From positions 1 through 58,717 of the forward strand of contig CANFUJ010000002.1 of assembly GCA_947450165.1 (NCBI GenBank): DNA of 58,717 bases, in the 5' to 3' direction. Below the pieces are notes generated by a model. The model had not been told where the DNA came from and made no database searches. It saw only the letters and a program-made list of their open reading frames with translations. Source of the DNA: Chitinophagaceae bacterium. GTDB lineage: Bacteria; Bacteroidota; Bacteroidia; Chitinophagales; Chitinophagaceae. Below, piece by piece: positions 21,211-30,433 of the stretch; position 1 is the first letter of the stretch; each line of letters starts with the position of its first letter. The position numbers and the translations under genes are program-made.

Positions 21211-22647
21211 TTAAAATTGAAAATAAATAAATTGACCAGTTTTGTAAACACCGAAAAATATTAAACTGAAAATCATGAAGTAGTAAATAATCCATCTAAT
21301 ATAAAAAGGCAAAGAATAAAAATAATCTTTTTTATTCTTCATAATTTCCAAAATAAAGAATAGAGGAATTATTAAAAGAGTAAGCAGAAATCTCCATAAA
21401 GGCAACCCTAAATAAGTGTCTGGCAAACCATGCAAATCTGCTTTATTTAATAAAAAATAATCTTGATTAAAATTAAAAATCGATAAAAATAAATGTTTAG
21501 CCTCCGTAATATTATTAGCTCTAAAAAAAATCCAAGTCAAACAAACCAATGAAAATGTAAATAAAATATTTAAATATTTGTTGATTTTTATTTGGTATTT
21601 ACTATTTAATATTAGAGATCCAATTAAAAAGAATCCATGTAATGCCCCCCATATAATGAAAGTAATATTCGCACCATGCCATATTCCGCTAATTATAAAA
21701 ACAATTAACAAATTTAAATATAATCTTATCGGCCTTACTCTATTTCCACCTAAAGGAATATATATATAATCTTTAAACCAAGTTGATAAAGAAATATGCC
21801 ATCTAGACCAGAATTCAGAAATACTTTTGCTGAAATAGGGCTGATTAAAGTTTACCATTAAATTAAATCCCATACATCGAGCTGTTCCTATTGCGATATC
21901 AGAATATCCGCTAAAATCACAATAAATCTGAATTGAGAAAAAGACAGTTGCAATGATTACAACTAATCCACTCCAATTTTCAAAAGGATGATTATAAATA
22001 CTATCTACTGCGATTGCTAATCTATCTGCAATTACAACTTTTTTAAAAAGTCCCCAAAGTATTAATTTAAGTCCAGATTTAAATCTATTGATTTCGAATT
22101 TCTTTTCCTCGTGAAATTGATGTAATATATTTTGCGGACGTTCTATTGGCCCTGCTACTAATTGAGGATAAAACATAACGTATAGCGCATAGATACCAAA
22201 ATGTTTTTCAGCCTTTTGGTTTCCACGATAGACTTCAATTGTATAACTCATTGCTTGAAATGTATGGAAAGACAACCCAATTGGAAGTATAATATTAAGC
22301 ATTGGAATTTTGCCCTTTGTGTGCAATGTGTCCATTACTATGTTAAAATTATCAGCCAAGAAATTATAATATTTGAATACGACTAAAATCCCCACGTTTA
22401 CAAAAATGCTTAATAACAACAAACGTTTTCTATGTTTCTTATTTACTGTTTTTTCAATCCAAATCCCTGCAAAATAATCTATAACAATTGTCAGTATTAA
22501 AATGAGAATATAAATAGGCTTGAAAAACATGTAGAAAAAACAACTTGCCAATAGCAATAATAGCCACCTGAATTTATGTGGCAGTAAAAAAAATAGTATT
22601 GTAACTATTGGAAAAAATAAAGCAAACTCTAATGAATTAAATAACAT
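21211..22647 (-). CDS. MBOAT family O-acyltransferase (AlgI-like)
   Basis: MLFNSLEFALFFPIVTILFFLLP; ILPIGLSFHTFQAMSYTIEVYRG; YPQLVAGPIERP; FWSRWHISLSTWFKDYIYIPLGGNR; GIWHGANITFIIWGALHG. Confidence 0.95.
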   Translation of the reverse strand: MLFNSLEFALFFPIVTILFFLLPHKFRWLLLLLASCFFYMFFKPIYILILILTIVIDYFAGIWIEKTVNKKHRKRLLLLSIFVNVGILVVFKYYNFLADNFNIVMDTLHTKGKIPMLNIILPIGLSFHTFQAMSYTIEVYRGNQKAEKHFGIYALYVMFYPQLVAGPIERPQNILHQFHEEKKFEINRFKSGLKLILWGLFKKVVIADRLAIAVDSIYNHPFENWSGLVVIIATVFFSIQIYCDFSGYSDIAIGTARCMGFNLMVNFNQPYFSKSISEFWSRWHISLSTWFKDYIYIPLGGNRVRPIRLYLNLLIVFIISGIWHGANITFIIWGALHGFFLIGSLILNSKYQIKINKYLNILFTFSLVCLTWIFFRANNITEAKHLFLSIFNFNQDYFLLNKADLHGLPDTYLGLPLWRFLLTLLIIPLFFILEIMKNKKDYFYSLPFYIRWIIYYFMIFSLIFFGVYKTGQFIYFQF

Positions 22648-22651
22648 TCAT

Positions 22652-23122
22652 TTATTTGTTTAATGGTTTTATAAACTTTGCCGGATTTCCAACATACACA
22701 CCTGGCTCCGTAATATTCTTTGTAACTACCGCTCCGGCACCGATCACGCATCCATCGCAAATCTGAACAGGTAGAATGGTCGCATTTGAACCTATTGAAA
22801 CATTATTTCCAATCTTTGTAGATTTCCATTTTGTTTTATCTCCCCTAGCTGGCCCTCCATCTTCAAACAGATCATTGATAAACATTACACCATGTCCAAC
22901 AAAACAATCGTCACCAATAGTTACTAATTCACAAATAAAACTATGAGATTGAACTTTAGTGCGTGCCCCAATTAAAACATCTTTTTGTATTTCTACAAAC
23001 GGACCAACAAAACAATCATCTCCAATTGAGCAACCATAAATATTTACTGGCTCAACTATTTTTACATTAGAGCCGAAGGCAACTTCTTTAATTTGACTAC
23101 TATATAAAATGGGGTTATTCAT
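22652..23122 (-). CDS. Left-handed beta-helix (hexapeptide) N-acyltransferase, WbpD-like
   Basis: IGDDCFVGPFVEIQKDVLIGARTKVQSHSFICELVTIGDDCFVGHGVMFINDLF; IGAGAVVTKNITEPGVYVGNPAK. Start placed at ATG 23122. Confidence 0.85.
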   Translation of the reverse strand: MNNPILYSSQIKEVAFGSNVKIVEPVNIYGCSIGDDCFVGPFVEIQKDVLIGARTKVQSHSFICELVTIGDDCFVGHGVMFINDLFEDGGPARGDKTKWKSTKIGNNVSIGSNATILPVQICDGCVIGAGAVVTKNITEPGVYVGNPAKFIKPLNK

Positions 23123-24128
23123 GATTATTCTTTTTCGCAGACTGATAAATTTTCTCAATAATTTCTACTGTCTTCATCGCTTCAAATGCACTGGTGTTAA
23201 TGGCTGCCTGATTACACAATACATCAACAACATTTTGATATACTTTATCATGATTACTCATCGAACCAACATAATTTCCGTAATGATTGGGTTTATTCCC
23301 TTCTGGTAAATTGGTTATGCTATAATTTTCAATGTTTTGATATTCAAGTTCATTTAAATACTGTCCACCAATTTTAACGGTACCTTTTTCGCCAAAGATG
23401 GTAAGCGATCCTTCCATATTTTTTTCATAACTATTTACTGTGTAATTAATCGTGCCTAAAACACCATTGTTGAATTTTAAAATAACAACACCTGTATCTT
23501 CAAAATCAATTATGCCTTTATGCATATAATTTGAAGTGTATGATAACACCTCGTCTACATCCCCTATCATCCAATACAGTAAATCTACAAAATGACTAAA
23601 CTGGGTATATAAAGTACCTCCATCTAAATCAGCAGTTCCTTTCCATGAATTTTCATAATATTCATGGTTACGATTCCAGAAACAACTCAATTGAACACTT
23701 AAAATATTTCCCAATCGACCTTCATCAATAATTTTTTTAACGGCAGCTACAGGTGGATTAAACCTATTTTGTTTGATGGCAAATAATCTACGATTGGCTT
23801 TTTCTGCCGCTTGAATCATTTTACCACAATCTGTAGTGCTTATTGCCATTGGCTTTTCACAAAGCACATGAAATCCTGCATTTAAAGATAAAATACTGTG
23901 TATAGCATGTAATCCATTGGGAGAGCAAATCGATACTACGTCAATTTCTTTTTCAGCAGACAACAATTCTGAGATTTCATAATATGCTTTTGCGCCATAT
24001 TGATTGGCCAATACATCTGCTTTTTCTGATACGATATCACACACGGCAATTAACGCACCAAATTTAGCAATATGTTCAGCATGACGTTGTGCAATTCTAC
24101 CACAACCTATGATTGCAAATTTTATCAT
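23115..24128 (-). CDS. Gfo/Idh/MocA-family sugar dehydrogenase (WbpB-like)
   Basis: FAIIGCGRIAQRHAEHIAKFG; HVLCEKPMAIS; DLDGGTLYTQFSHFVDLLYWMIGDVDEV. Confidence 0.9.
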   Translation of the reverse strand: MIKFAIIGCGRIAQRHAEHIAKFGALIAVCDIVSEKADVLANQYGAKAYYEISELLSAEKEIDVVSICSPNGLHAIHSILSLNAGFHVLCEKPMAISTTDCGKMIQAAEKANRRLFAIKQNRFNPPVAAVKKIIDEGRLGNILSVQLSCFWNRNHEYYENSWKGTADLDGGTLYTQFSHFVDLLYWMIGDVDEVLSYTSNYMHKGIIDFEDTGVVILKFNNGVLGTINYTVNSYEKNMEGSLTIFGEKGTVKIGGQYLNELEYQNIENYSITNLPEGNKPNHYGNYVGSMSNHDKVYQNVVDVLCNQAAINTSAFEAMKTVEIIEKIYQSAKKNNHE

Positions 24129-25243
24129 TTCTTAAAAATCGTTTTTATTTTTTTTAGCCATTTAACTTCATCGAAAATACTCAAACTCATGTCGTATTGA
24201 TAATGAGAAACCTGAGGTGCATTTATGTATGCCTGAAATTCTTCGTTTGTAAATCCTAATTTTTTCAATACAAATTCATAATCTACCCGAAGTAAATCTT
24301 CAGGATAAATGGGCTGTTTCAATGCTTCTAAAGCCTCTTCTTTCGTCATTTGTCCAGAAAAAATTAGATTTGAAAGATGTGCTTTTCGCTTATCTACTTT
24401 AAATTTTTGAGGAAGAATATACCCTTGATAAAACCTAGTAAATACTGATTCGTAATGCTTTCCTCCATAATCGCGCCACTCGAGTTCTTTTATAATTCTT
24501 TTTTTTGCATCAGATTTTATGTATTCTACATAGTTAAGCAAAGGCCATGAAACAAATGGTTTTGTCCTAGCTACAACTCTCCTTCTGATTGGCCCAATCA
24601 ATGGATAAGATTTTAATTTTAGTTTACCAAACTTTTCATGAATGTCTCTTAAATTAGGATGACTTTTACAAAACCATGATTTTGGTAAAGTAATTTCTGT
24701 AGCAACGTTTCTGCCATCTATAATGTGTTTGATGTTTTTTTCTTTGCAAATCATATCCAACGCAGAAAAAATAGCAATATCCGTAACCGCTTCGATATCT
24801 ATTACATTGGCTTTGAAATAAGAAAGTTGCACATCTTTAAATTCAGTCCAATCGATAACATAGGTGTATAAATCAAACCCACATTTGGAAACTATATTTT
24901 CAATATTTTTTACAGCAAGTTCCGAGTTCCAGCCATTGTCAAAATGAACACATAATACCCTTAAACCAGCTTCCTTCGCGAGTAGGGCAAGATAAGTACT
25001 GTCCACTCCACCACTGACACCTAGTATGCAATCGTAATCTTTTCCTTTTCCATCTAGTTTGATTTTGGAAATAATTTCATTGTATTTATAAACACGCTCT
25101 TCGCCAAAAAAAACTTGATTTTTTTCCGCTTCCTTGTACTCATAATAGTAATTGCAAATTCCGTTTTCATCAAATCGGATATCAGGATCTGCGATATTAT
25201 CCATTACAGATAAACTACATTGTCTGTATGTAAAATCAGTCAA
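24125..25243 (-). CDS. N-acetyl sugar amidotransferase (WbpG/PseA-like, PP-loop)
   Basis: YDCILGVSGGVDSTYLALLAKEAGLRVLCVHFDNGWNSELAVKNIENI; CRQCxxx...D-rich N-terminus; adjacent HisF/HisH. Confidence 0.9.
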   Translation of the reverse strand: MTDFTYRQCSLSVMDNIADPDIRFDENGICNYYYEYKEAEKNQVFFGEERVYKYNEIISKIKLDGKGKDYDCILGVSGGVDSTYLALLAKEAGLRVLCVHFDNGWNSELAVKNIENIVSKCGFDLYTYVIDWTEFKDVQLSYFKANVIDIEAVTDIAIFSALDMICKEKNIKHIIDGRNVATEITLPKSWFCKSHPNLRDIHEKFGKLKLKSYPLIGPIRRRVVARTKPFVSWPLLNYVEYIKSDAKKRIIKELEWRDYGGKHYESVFTRFYQGYILPQKFKVDKRKAHLSNLIFSGQMTKEEALEALKQPIYPEDLLRVDYEFVLKKLGFTNEEFQAYINAPQVSHYQYDMSLSIFDEVKWLKKIKTIFKK

Positions 25244-26001
25244 TTGTATAAATTTTTAAACTCAATAGAAGATGGATAGCTTATCAATACTGCATTATGT
25301 GGTCTTTTATAAATAAACATACTTCCAGCTGCCATACCCGATGCGCCAAGTTTGATTGCTTTTTTAAAATCATCCATTGAGGATGCACCACCAGAAACCA
25401 CCACAGGTACTTTTATTTTTTTGCTTATGATTGAAAGTAATTCTTCATCATAACCGCTATACGTTCCTTCTTTGTCGATGTTGTTTAATATGATTTCACC
25501 CGCACCCGCTTCTTGTAATTTCAACGCCCAATCAATGGGATTATAAACAGATTTAACAGTGCCACTTTTGAAATATACTTTATGCTTCCAGAAAATACTT
25601 TTCTTATAATCAATGTTAGCCACAACACTTGAGCTGCCATATATCGAACTAATTTGAGAAACCAATTCTAGATTATATTGCAGCGATGTATTTAAAATGA
25701 TTTTTTCTATGCCCAAATCAAATATTCGTTTTGCTTGATCAACTGTTTTTATTCCACCGCCATAACCTATGGGCATAAATGCTTCACTTACAATTTCAAG
25801 AATTAGCTTGTAATCAGGTTCTGTTTGATTAATGCTGCAATTGATATCCAGCAACAACAATTCGTCAACTTCTTTCTCATTAAAAATCTTAACTGCGTTT
25901 ATTGGATCACCAACATATTTAGGTTGTTTGAACTTATATGTTTTTACCAACCCTCCATTTTGCAACAATAATACAGGAATTACTCTTGGTCGAAGGCCCA
26001 T
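25240..26001 (-). CDS. hisF: HisF-like cyclase subunit (polysaccharide-locus paralogue)
   Basis: RPRVIPVLLLQNGGLVKTYKF; PIGYGGGIKTVDQAKRIFDLGIEKIILNTSL; VPVVVSGGASSMDDFKKAIKLGASGMAAGSMF. Confidence 0.9.
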   Translation of the reverse strand: MGLRPRVIPVLLLQNGGLVKTYKFKQPKYVGDPINAVKIFNEKEVDELLLLDINCSINQTEPDYKLILEIVSEAFMPIGYGGGIKTVDQAKRIFDLGIEKIILNTSLQYNLELVSQISSIYGSSSVVANIDYKKSIFWKHKVYFKSGTVKSVYNPIDWALKLQEAGAGEIILNNIDKEGTYSGYDEELLSIISKKIKVPVVVSGGASSMDDFKKAIKLGASGMAAGSMFIYKRPHNAVLISYPSSIEFKNLYN

Positions 26002-26609
26002 CAGATTTTATTGAAATTTCTTAAAAATTCCATTCCATATTTATGGCTTTTTTCGGGGTGAAACTGAACACCATAAATATTTTCATGTTGGAAAGCGGCA
26101 ACAAATTCATACCCATAAGTTGATGTTCCTAAAACGTCAGATTTTTGATTGCATTGAACATGATAAGAATGAACAAAATAATAACGTGGATCTGCACTGA
26201 TGTCTTCATTTAGTAGAGCATCTTTTTTATAGCTCACCTCATTCCAACCCATGTGTGGCACTTTCAGCGTATCACTTATTTGAAACTTTTGTGTTGATGC
26301 ATCTATCCATCCCAAACCATTGCAATTGCCTTCCTCACTATGTTTGGTCATTAATTGCATACCCAAACAAATCCCTAAAATTGTTTTTTTCTTTATTAAA
26401 ACTTCTTCGTTTAATATATCCACCAAATTAGCTTGAATCAAATTTTCCATTCCTGTTTTAAAATGACCTACACCAGGAAGAATAAGTTTATCCGCATTTT
26501 TTATATCATTTAAAGAAGCACTTATTTTAGCATCTACTCCTAAATATTTGAACATATTTTGAACAGAAAGTAGATTCCCTATTTTATAGTCAATAATTAA
26601 AACCATCAA
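26001..26609 (-). CDS. hisH: HisH-like glutamine amidotransferase subunit (polysaccharide-locus paralogue)
   Basis: IDYKIGNLLSVQNMFKYLG; LPGVGHFKTGM; ILGICLGMQLM (catalytic Cys); VQFHPEKSHKYGMEFLRNF. Confidence 0.92.
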   Translation of the reverse strand: MMVLIIDYKIGNLLSVQNMFKYLGVDAKISASLNDIKNADKLILPGVGHFKTGMENLIQANLVDILNEEVLIKKKTILGICLGMQLMTKHSEEGNCNGLGWIDASTQKFQISDTLKVPHMGWNEVSYKKDALLNEDISADPRYYFVHSYHVQCNQKSDVLGTSTYGYEFVAAFQHENIYGVQFHPEKSHKYGMEFLRNFNKI

Positions 26610-27259
26610 ATATTTAAATATGTTTTTCTGAACTTAGCAAAGTTTTTAGCAGCTATATAACCATTGAATTTTTCTTTATTTTCAAATGGGATACACTTAT
26701 GCTTTTCTAAACCTTTAATTTTGATTGCAGGTACACCACCCAAAACACAATACCCATCTTTGAAAGATTTCGTAACCACAGCCCCGGCACCAACGATTGT
26801 AAAATCACCTAATTCAACACCTGGCATTATTTTAGCTCCTGCACCAATCCAACAATATTTACCAATAATTACTTTTTTCAAAACGTGTAATCTGCTATCA
26901 TAAACATCATGATTAGCACTTACAATAATTACATTAGGTGCGATTTGTGTATAATCTCCGATTTCAATTCCTCCTTTCCCTTGGATGTAACATCCTTTCA
27001 TTATACCCGGATAAGCATCAATTCCAACCATAATATTTTCAACATCATAAACTTTGCTTGTCCAATGAACAGGCCAATATGCTTTTTTATTTCCTCCGAT
27101 GTTTAATACTTTTTGTATAAACCAAAAATTAAAACCAACACGGTTTTGGTAATCTGATGTATTTCTGACAAAACTAAAATAAGGTAATCTTGTAATTAAG
27201 AATACAATTAAATTGAAAGGATTTTTTAATAGATGTAATATTTTATTTTTCACTACCAA
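26606..27259 (-). CDS. Hexapeptide-repeat acyltransferase
   Basis: IEIGDYTQIAPNVIIVSANHDVYDSR; IGKYCWIGAGAKIMPGVELGDFTIVGAGAVVTKSFKDGYCVLGGVPA. Confidence 0.9.
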   Translation of the reverse strand: MVVKNKILHLLKNPFNLIVFLITRLPYFSFVRNTSDYQNRVGFNFWFIQKVLNIGGNKKAYWPVHWTSKVYDVENIMVGIDAYPGIMKGCYIQGKGGIEIGDYTQIAPNVIIVSANHDVYDSRLHVLKKVIIGKYCWIGAGAKIMPGVELGDFTIVGAGAVVTKSFKDGYCVLGGVPAIKIKGLEKHKCIPFENKEKFNGYIAAKNFAKFRKTYLNI

Positions 27260-28190
27260 TTTGTTTGGTTAATGGATTCATTGAAGTATAATTTGAAAAT
27301 ATATCAACAGTTTTTTGTTGTTTTTTGAAAAATAAAATAAAATAAGAGATCCCTGATTGTTTAATTATTTTTCTTACAATACTTATTTCCTTCCATTGCA
27401 TTTTTATAAAAAAAATAAACATCATCCTAAAAGCATAGCGAATTAGTTTTAAATTAATGCTTTTGATTAATTCGTTGTTGGAAATCATTTTATTAAAAAC
27501 CAAGTTCTTAAAAATTTCATTTTGTTCAATTATTCTATCTATTTCATTTATTTTGGAAGATGCTTGACCGATTGTTTCTCTAGGCCAAGATACCCAACCC
27601 TGAACAAATAAAACGGGATGTAAAGCAGCAAGTCTTAATCTTATATCATCATCACCGCTTTTATAATGTGTAGACAATCCACCAACAGAAATGAATAAAT
27701 CTGTTCTAAAAAAATTGGAAGCAAAACTTGAAGAAAGCAAATTATTTTTTCCGAAATAATACATTTTAATTGTTTGTTGAGGGTATAAAATCAATGGAAA
27801 AATAATATTACTCATGTAATTTTTTTGCACTAAAAAAGCACATTCCTCAAACTTTTCAAAGTTCTCTAAAAAATAACCAATGGCATGTGGATATAAATAA
27901 TCATCGCCGTCAATAAACATGAAATATTTACCTTTTACATAAGATAAAGCTTTGTTTCGGTTTTTATATTCACCGATGTTTTTTTCATTTCTGTATGAAA
28001 TGATTCTATCATCATTATATTCATTTACTATTTTCCACGTTTCATCTGTACTGCAATCGTCACCTATTATATACTGAATATTTTTATGCTTTTGCTGAAG
28101 GACGCTTTCAATTGCATCCCTAACAAACATTGATGAGTTATAAGTAATTGTTATGATTGATACTAAGATATGGTCTGTATCTTTATTCAT
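27243..28190 (-). CDS. Family 2 glycosyltransferase
   Basis: VSIITITYNSSMFVRDAIESVLQQKHKNIQYIIGDDCSTDET; YFMFIDGDDYL. Confidence 0.92.
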   Translation of the reverse strand: MNKDTDHILVSIITITYNSSMFVRDAIESVLQQKHKNIQYIIGDDCSTDETWKIVNEYNDDRIISYRNEKNIGEYKNRNKALSYVKGKYFMFIDGDDYLYPHAIGYFLENFEKFEECAFLVQKNYMSNIIFPLILYPQQTIKMYYFGKNNLLSSSFASNFFRTDLFISVGGLSTHYKSGDDDIRLRLAALHPVLFVQGWVSWPRETIGQASSKINEIDRIIEQNEIFKNLVFNKMISNNELIKSINLKLIRYAFRMMFIFFIKMQWKEISIVRKIIKQSGISYFILFFKKQQKTVDIFSNYTSMNPLTKQIGSEK

Positions 28191-29313
28191 AAGTGTACTT
28201 ACAATTATAAAACGATTTGATGTTATCTAGATAATTATCCTTGCAATAATATTGTGCACATAATTCAAATTGAATCTTCTGATAATTTTGAAACGCATTA
28301 TTATCATCAAATGACTCAATATCCTTTATTATTTTCAACTCCAATTCGTCTATTGATGAATAAACGGTATCAAGAGAATTGAAATCTTGTGTAAAAAAAA
28401 GCTCATTAAATACTGCAAAACTAATTGCACCACTAAAAACGGGTTCAATAAAATACCCATCTAATCCTTCTCCAAATGTTAGGCTCCATTTTGCCCTAGC
28501 GATGAGTTCTTTATATGCCTCATAAGTCAAATTTTCAATAATACGAACTTCTAATCCTTTGATATCTTTAATACGATTGAGAATTTTATTTTTTAAAGGA
28601 TGGGGATCAGGAGAAACAACCATTAAGTTTTCTTTTTCATTTTTATTTTTAAAAAAATATTGCTCTGGACTTATCCAAACTGAAAATTTATGTAATGGAA
28701 AACCATAGAAGTCCCTTTTATCTTTAGTGCAATAACGTTGATGGGCAGTGGTAATCGTGATTTTATTTGCCCAATTTTTTAATTCATTTATAACATCAAC
28801 ATCAGGCATTAACCTAATATTCTGGTTCATAATATTAAAATGAACATTGGGAATAGTCTTTAACCAATTAATATTTTTGCTACCGAAAGTGTCTATAAAT
28901 CTTGAAATGAATAATTCTGGTAAATGAAAGAGAAGATTATCTAAATTAGTAAAGTAGTTTCTTAACTGGTCAATTCTGAAAAGTTTAATATTATTTTCAA
29001 AACTTTTGAATTCCCAAATAAGTCCATCTTCTTTATGCGTAACCATAATGACTTCAGCATTATGAATATCTTTTAATTTTTCTGTTTCGTTAAACAAAGA
29101 ACAAATTGAAATTAGTCCACCTGAAATATTTTCTTTACCATGCTCCCATTGAGCTCCCGGAACCATAAAAACGATTAAATTTCTTGTGTCTTTTTTAAAT
29201 CGAATTTCAATTTCTTTGTTTTGAATTGGAATTATTTTTTTGTTTAAATATACCTTTTTCCTCTGTTGAGGATATTTAATGTATCTGTAAATAAACTTGA
29301 GCAATTCAATCAT
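28183..29313 (-). CDS. Conserved-type polysaccharide locus protein, possible GT-B glycosyltransferase
   Basis: RNLIVFMVPGAQWEHGKENISGGLISICSLFNET; AKWSLTFGEGLDGYFIEPVFSGAISFAVFNELFF; no family firmly recognised. Confidence 0.45.
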   Translation of the reverse strand: MIELLKFIYRYIKYPQQRKKVYLNKKIIPIQNKEIEIRFKKDTRNLIVFMVPGAQWEHGKENISGGLISICSLFNETEKLKDIHNAEVIMVTHKEDGLIWEFKSFENNIKLFRIDQLRNYFTNLDNLLFHLPELFISRFIDTFGSKNINWLKTIPNVHFNIMNQNIRLMPDVDVINELKNWANKITITTAHQRYCTKDKRDFYGFPLHKFSVWISPEQYFFKNKNEKENLMVVSPDPHPLKNKILNRIKDIKGLEVRIIENLTYEAYKELIARAKWSLTFGEGLDGYFIEPVFSGAISFAVFNELFFTQDFNSLDTVYSSIDELELKIIKDIESFDDNNAFQNYQKIQFELCAQYYCKDNYLDNIKSFYNCKYTYE

Positions 29314-29340
29314 AAAAATTCGAAATTATAATAAATATTA

Positions 29341-30423
29341 TCAGCTCAAATTATCAACAATAATGTCAACTATTTTTTTTACTTCTAATGTAGATAGATC
29401 ATGATATAGAGGTAAACATAAAATCCTTACAGCAACATTTTCAGTAATGGGTAGATTTTTATTTTGAACATATGGAAGATTGTTCAATGAAGGATAAAAA
29501 TATCTTCTAGGAAAAATGTTTTCTTTATTTAATGCATCTCTTACTTTTAAAAGCTGTGCCTCATCTTTAAACAATACAGGTAAATATGCATAATTATAGG
29601 TACTTGCGTTTTTAATTGATGGTCTTTCTAAATTTATATTACAATCTTCAAAAAACTTATTATACAATAGAGATGTTTCCTTTCTAGAATGTATAATTTT
29701 TTCGAGATATGGAAGCAACGATAAACCCATTGCCGCATGAAATTCAGAAGCTTTACCATTTATACCAACTCCCCAAAATGCTTCTTGTCCATTGTGGCCA
29801 AAATTTCGCATGTAAGCAATTTTGTGGGCCAACTCATCATCATTTGTAACAATGGCGCCACCTTCAACAGTATGAAACAATTTAGTTGCATGAAAACTTA
29901 ATGTAGAAATATCTCCGAAATTCAAAATAGAGGTTCCGTCGTATTCTACACCAAATGCATGAGCTGCATCGTAAATAATTTTCAATTCATGCTTTTTTGC
30001 AAGCTGTTCTAATTCTCTAACATGACAAGGAATTCCATATACATGTGTAGCTAAAATTGCAGTAGTATCTGAAGTAATTAATTTTTCTACTTCGTTTACA
30101 TCTATGGTTAAGTCATCTTGATAAATATCTGCAAAAACAGGCACAGCATTTTCCCATACAATTGAAGCAGATGTTGCTACGTATGAAAATGGAGTCGTAA
30201 TAACTTTACCTTTTATTTCCAATGCTTTTAATGCAATCTGAATGGCAATGGTTCCGTTGTTTACAAAAAATAAATGCTTAACGCCTAATAATTGTTTTAA
30301 CTTTTCTTCTAATTCACAAACGAAAGGGCCATGATTGGTAAGATGACCGCTTTCCCAGATTCTCTGTAAATATGAATTGTATTCCTCTATTGGCGGAAGA
30401 AATGATTTTGTAACGTTTATCAA
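29341..30423 (-). CDS. DegT/DnrJ/EryC1 aminotransferase (nucleotide 4-amino-sugar type)
   Basis: VNNGTIAIQIALKALEIKGKVITTPFSYVATSASIVW; IYDAAHAFGVEYDG; LSFHATKLFHTVEGGAIVT. Confidence 0.9.
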   Translation of the reverse strand: MINVTKSFLPPIEEYNSYLQRIWESGHLTNHGPFVCELEEKLKQLLGVKHLFFVNNGTIAIQIALKALEIKGKVITTPFSYVATSASIVWENAVPVFADIYQDDLTIDVNEVEKLITSDTTAILATHVYGIPCHVRELEQLAKKHELKIIYDAAHAFGVEYDGTSILNFGDISTLSFHATKLFHTVEGGAIVTNDDELAHKIAYMRNFGHNGQEAFWGVGINGKASEFHAAMGLSLLPYLEKIIHSRKETSLLYNKFFEDCNINLERPSIKNASTYNYAYLPVLFKDEAQLLKVRDALNKENIFPRRYFYPSLNNLPYVQNKNLPITENVAVRILCLPLYHDLSTLEVKKIVDIIVDNLS

Positions 30424-30433
30424 TTGGGATAAT

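Noticed and set aside
24125-26609. HisH/HisF as part of histidine biosynthesis
   Set aside because: No other his genes nearby; tight linkage to a WbpG-like amidotransferase indicates sugar amidination.
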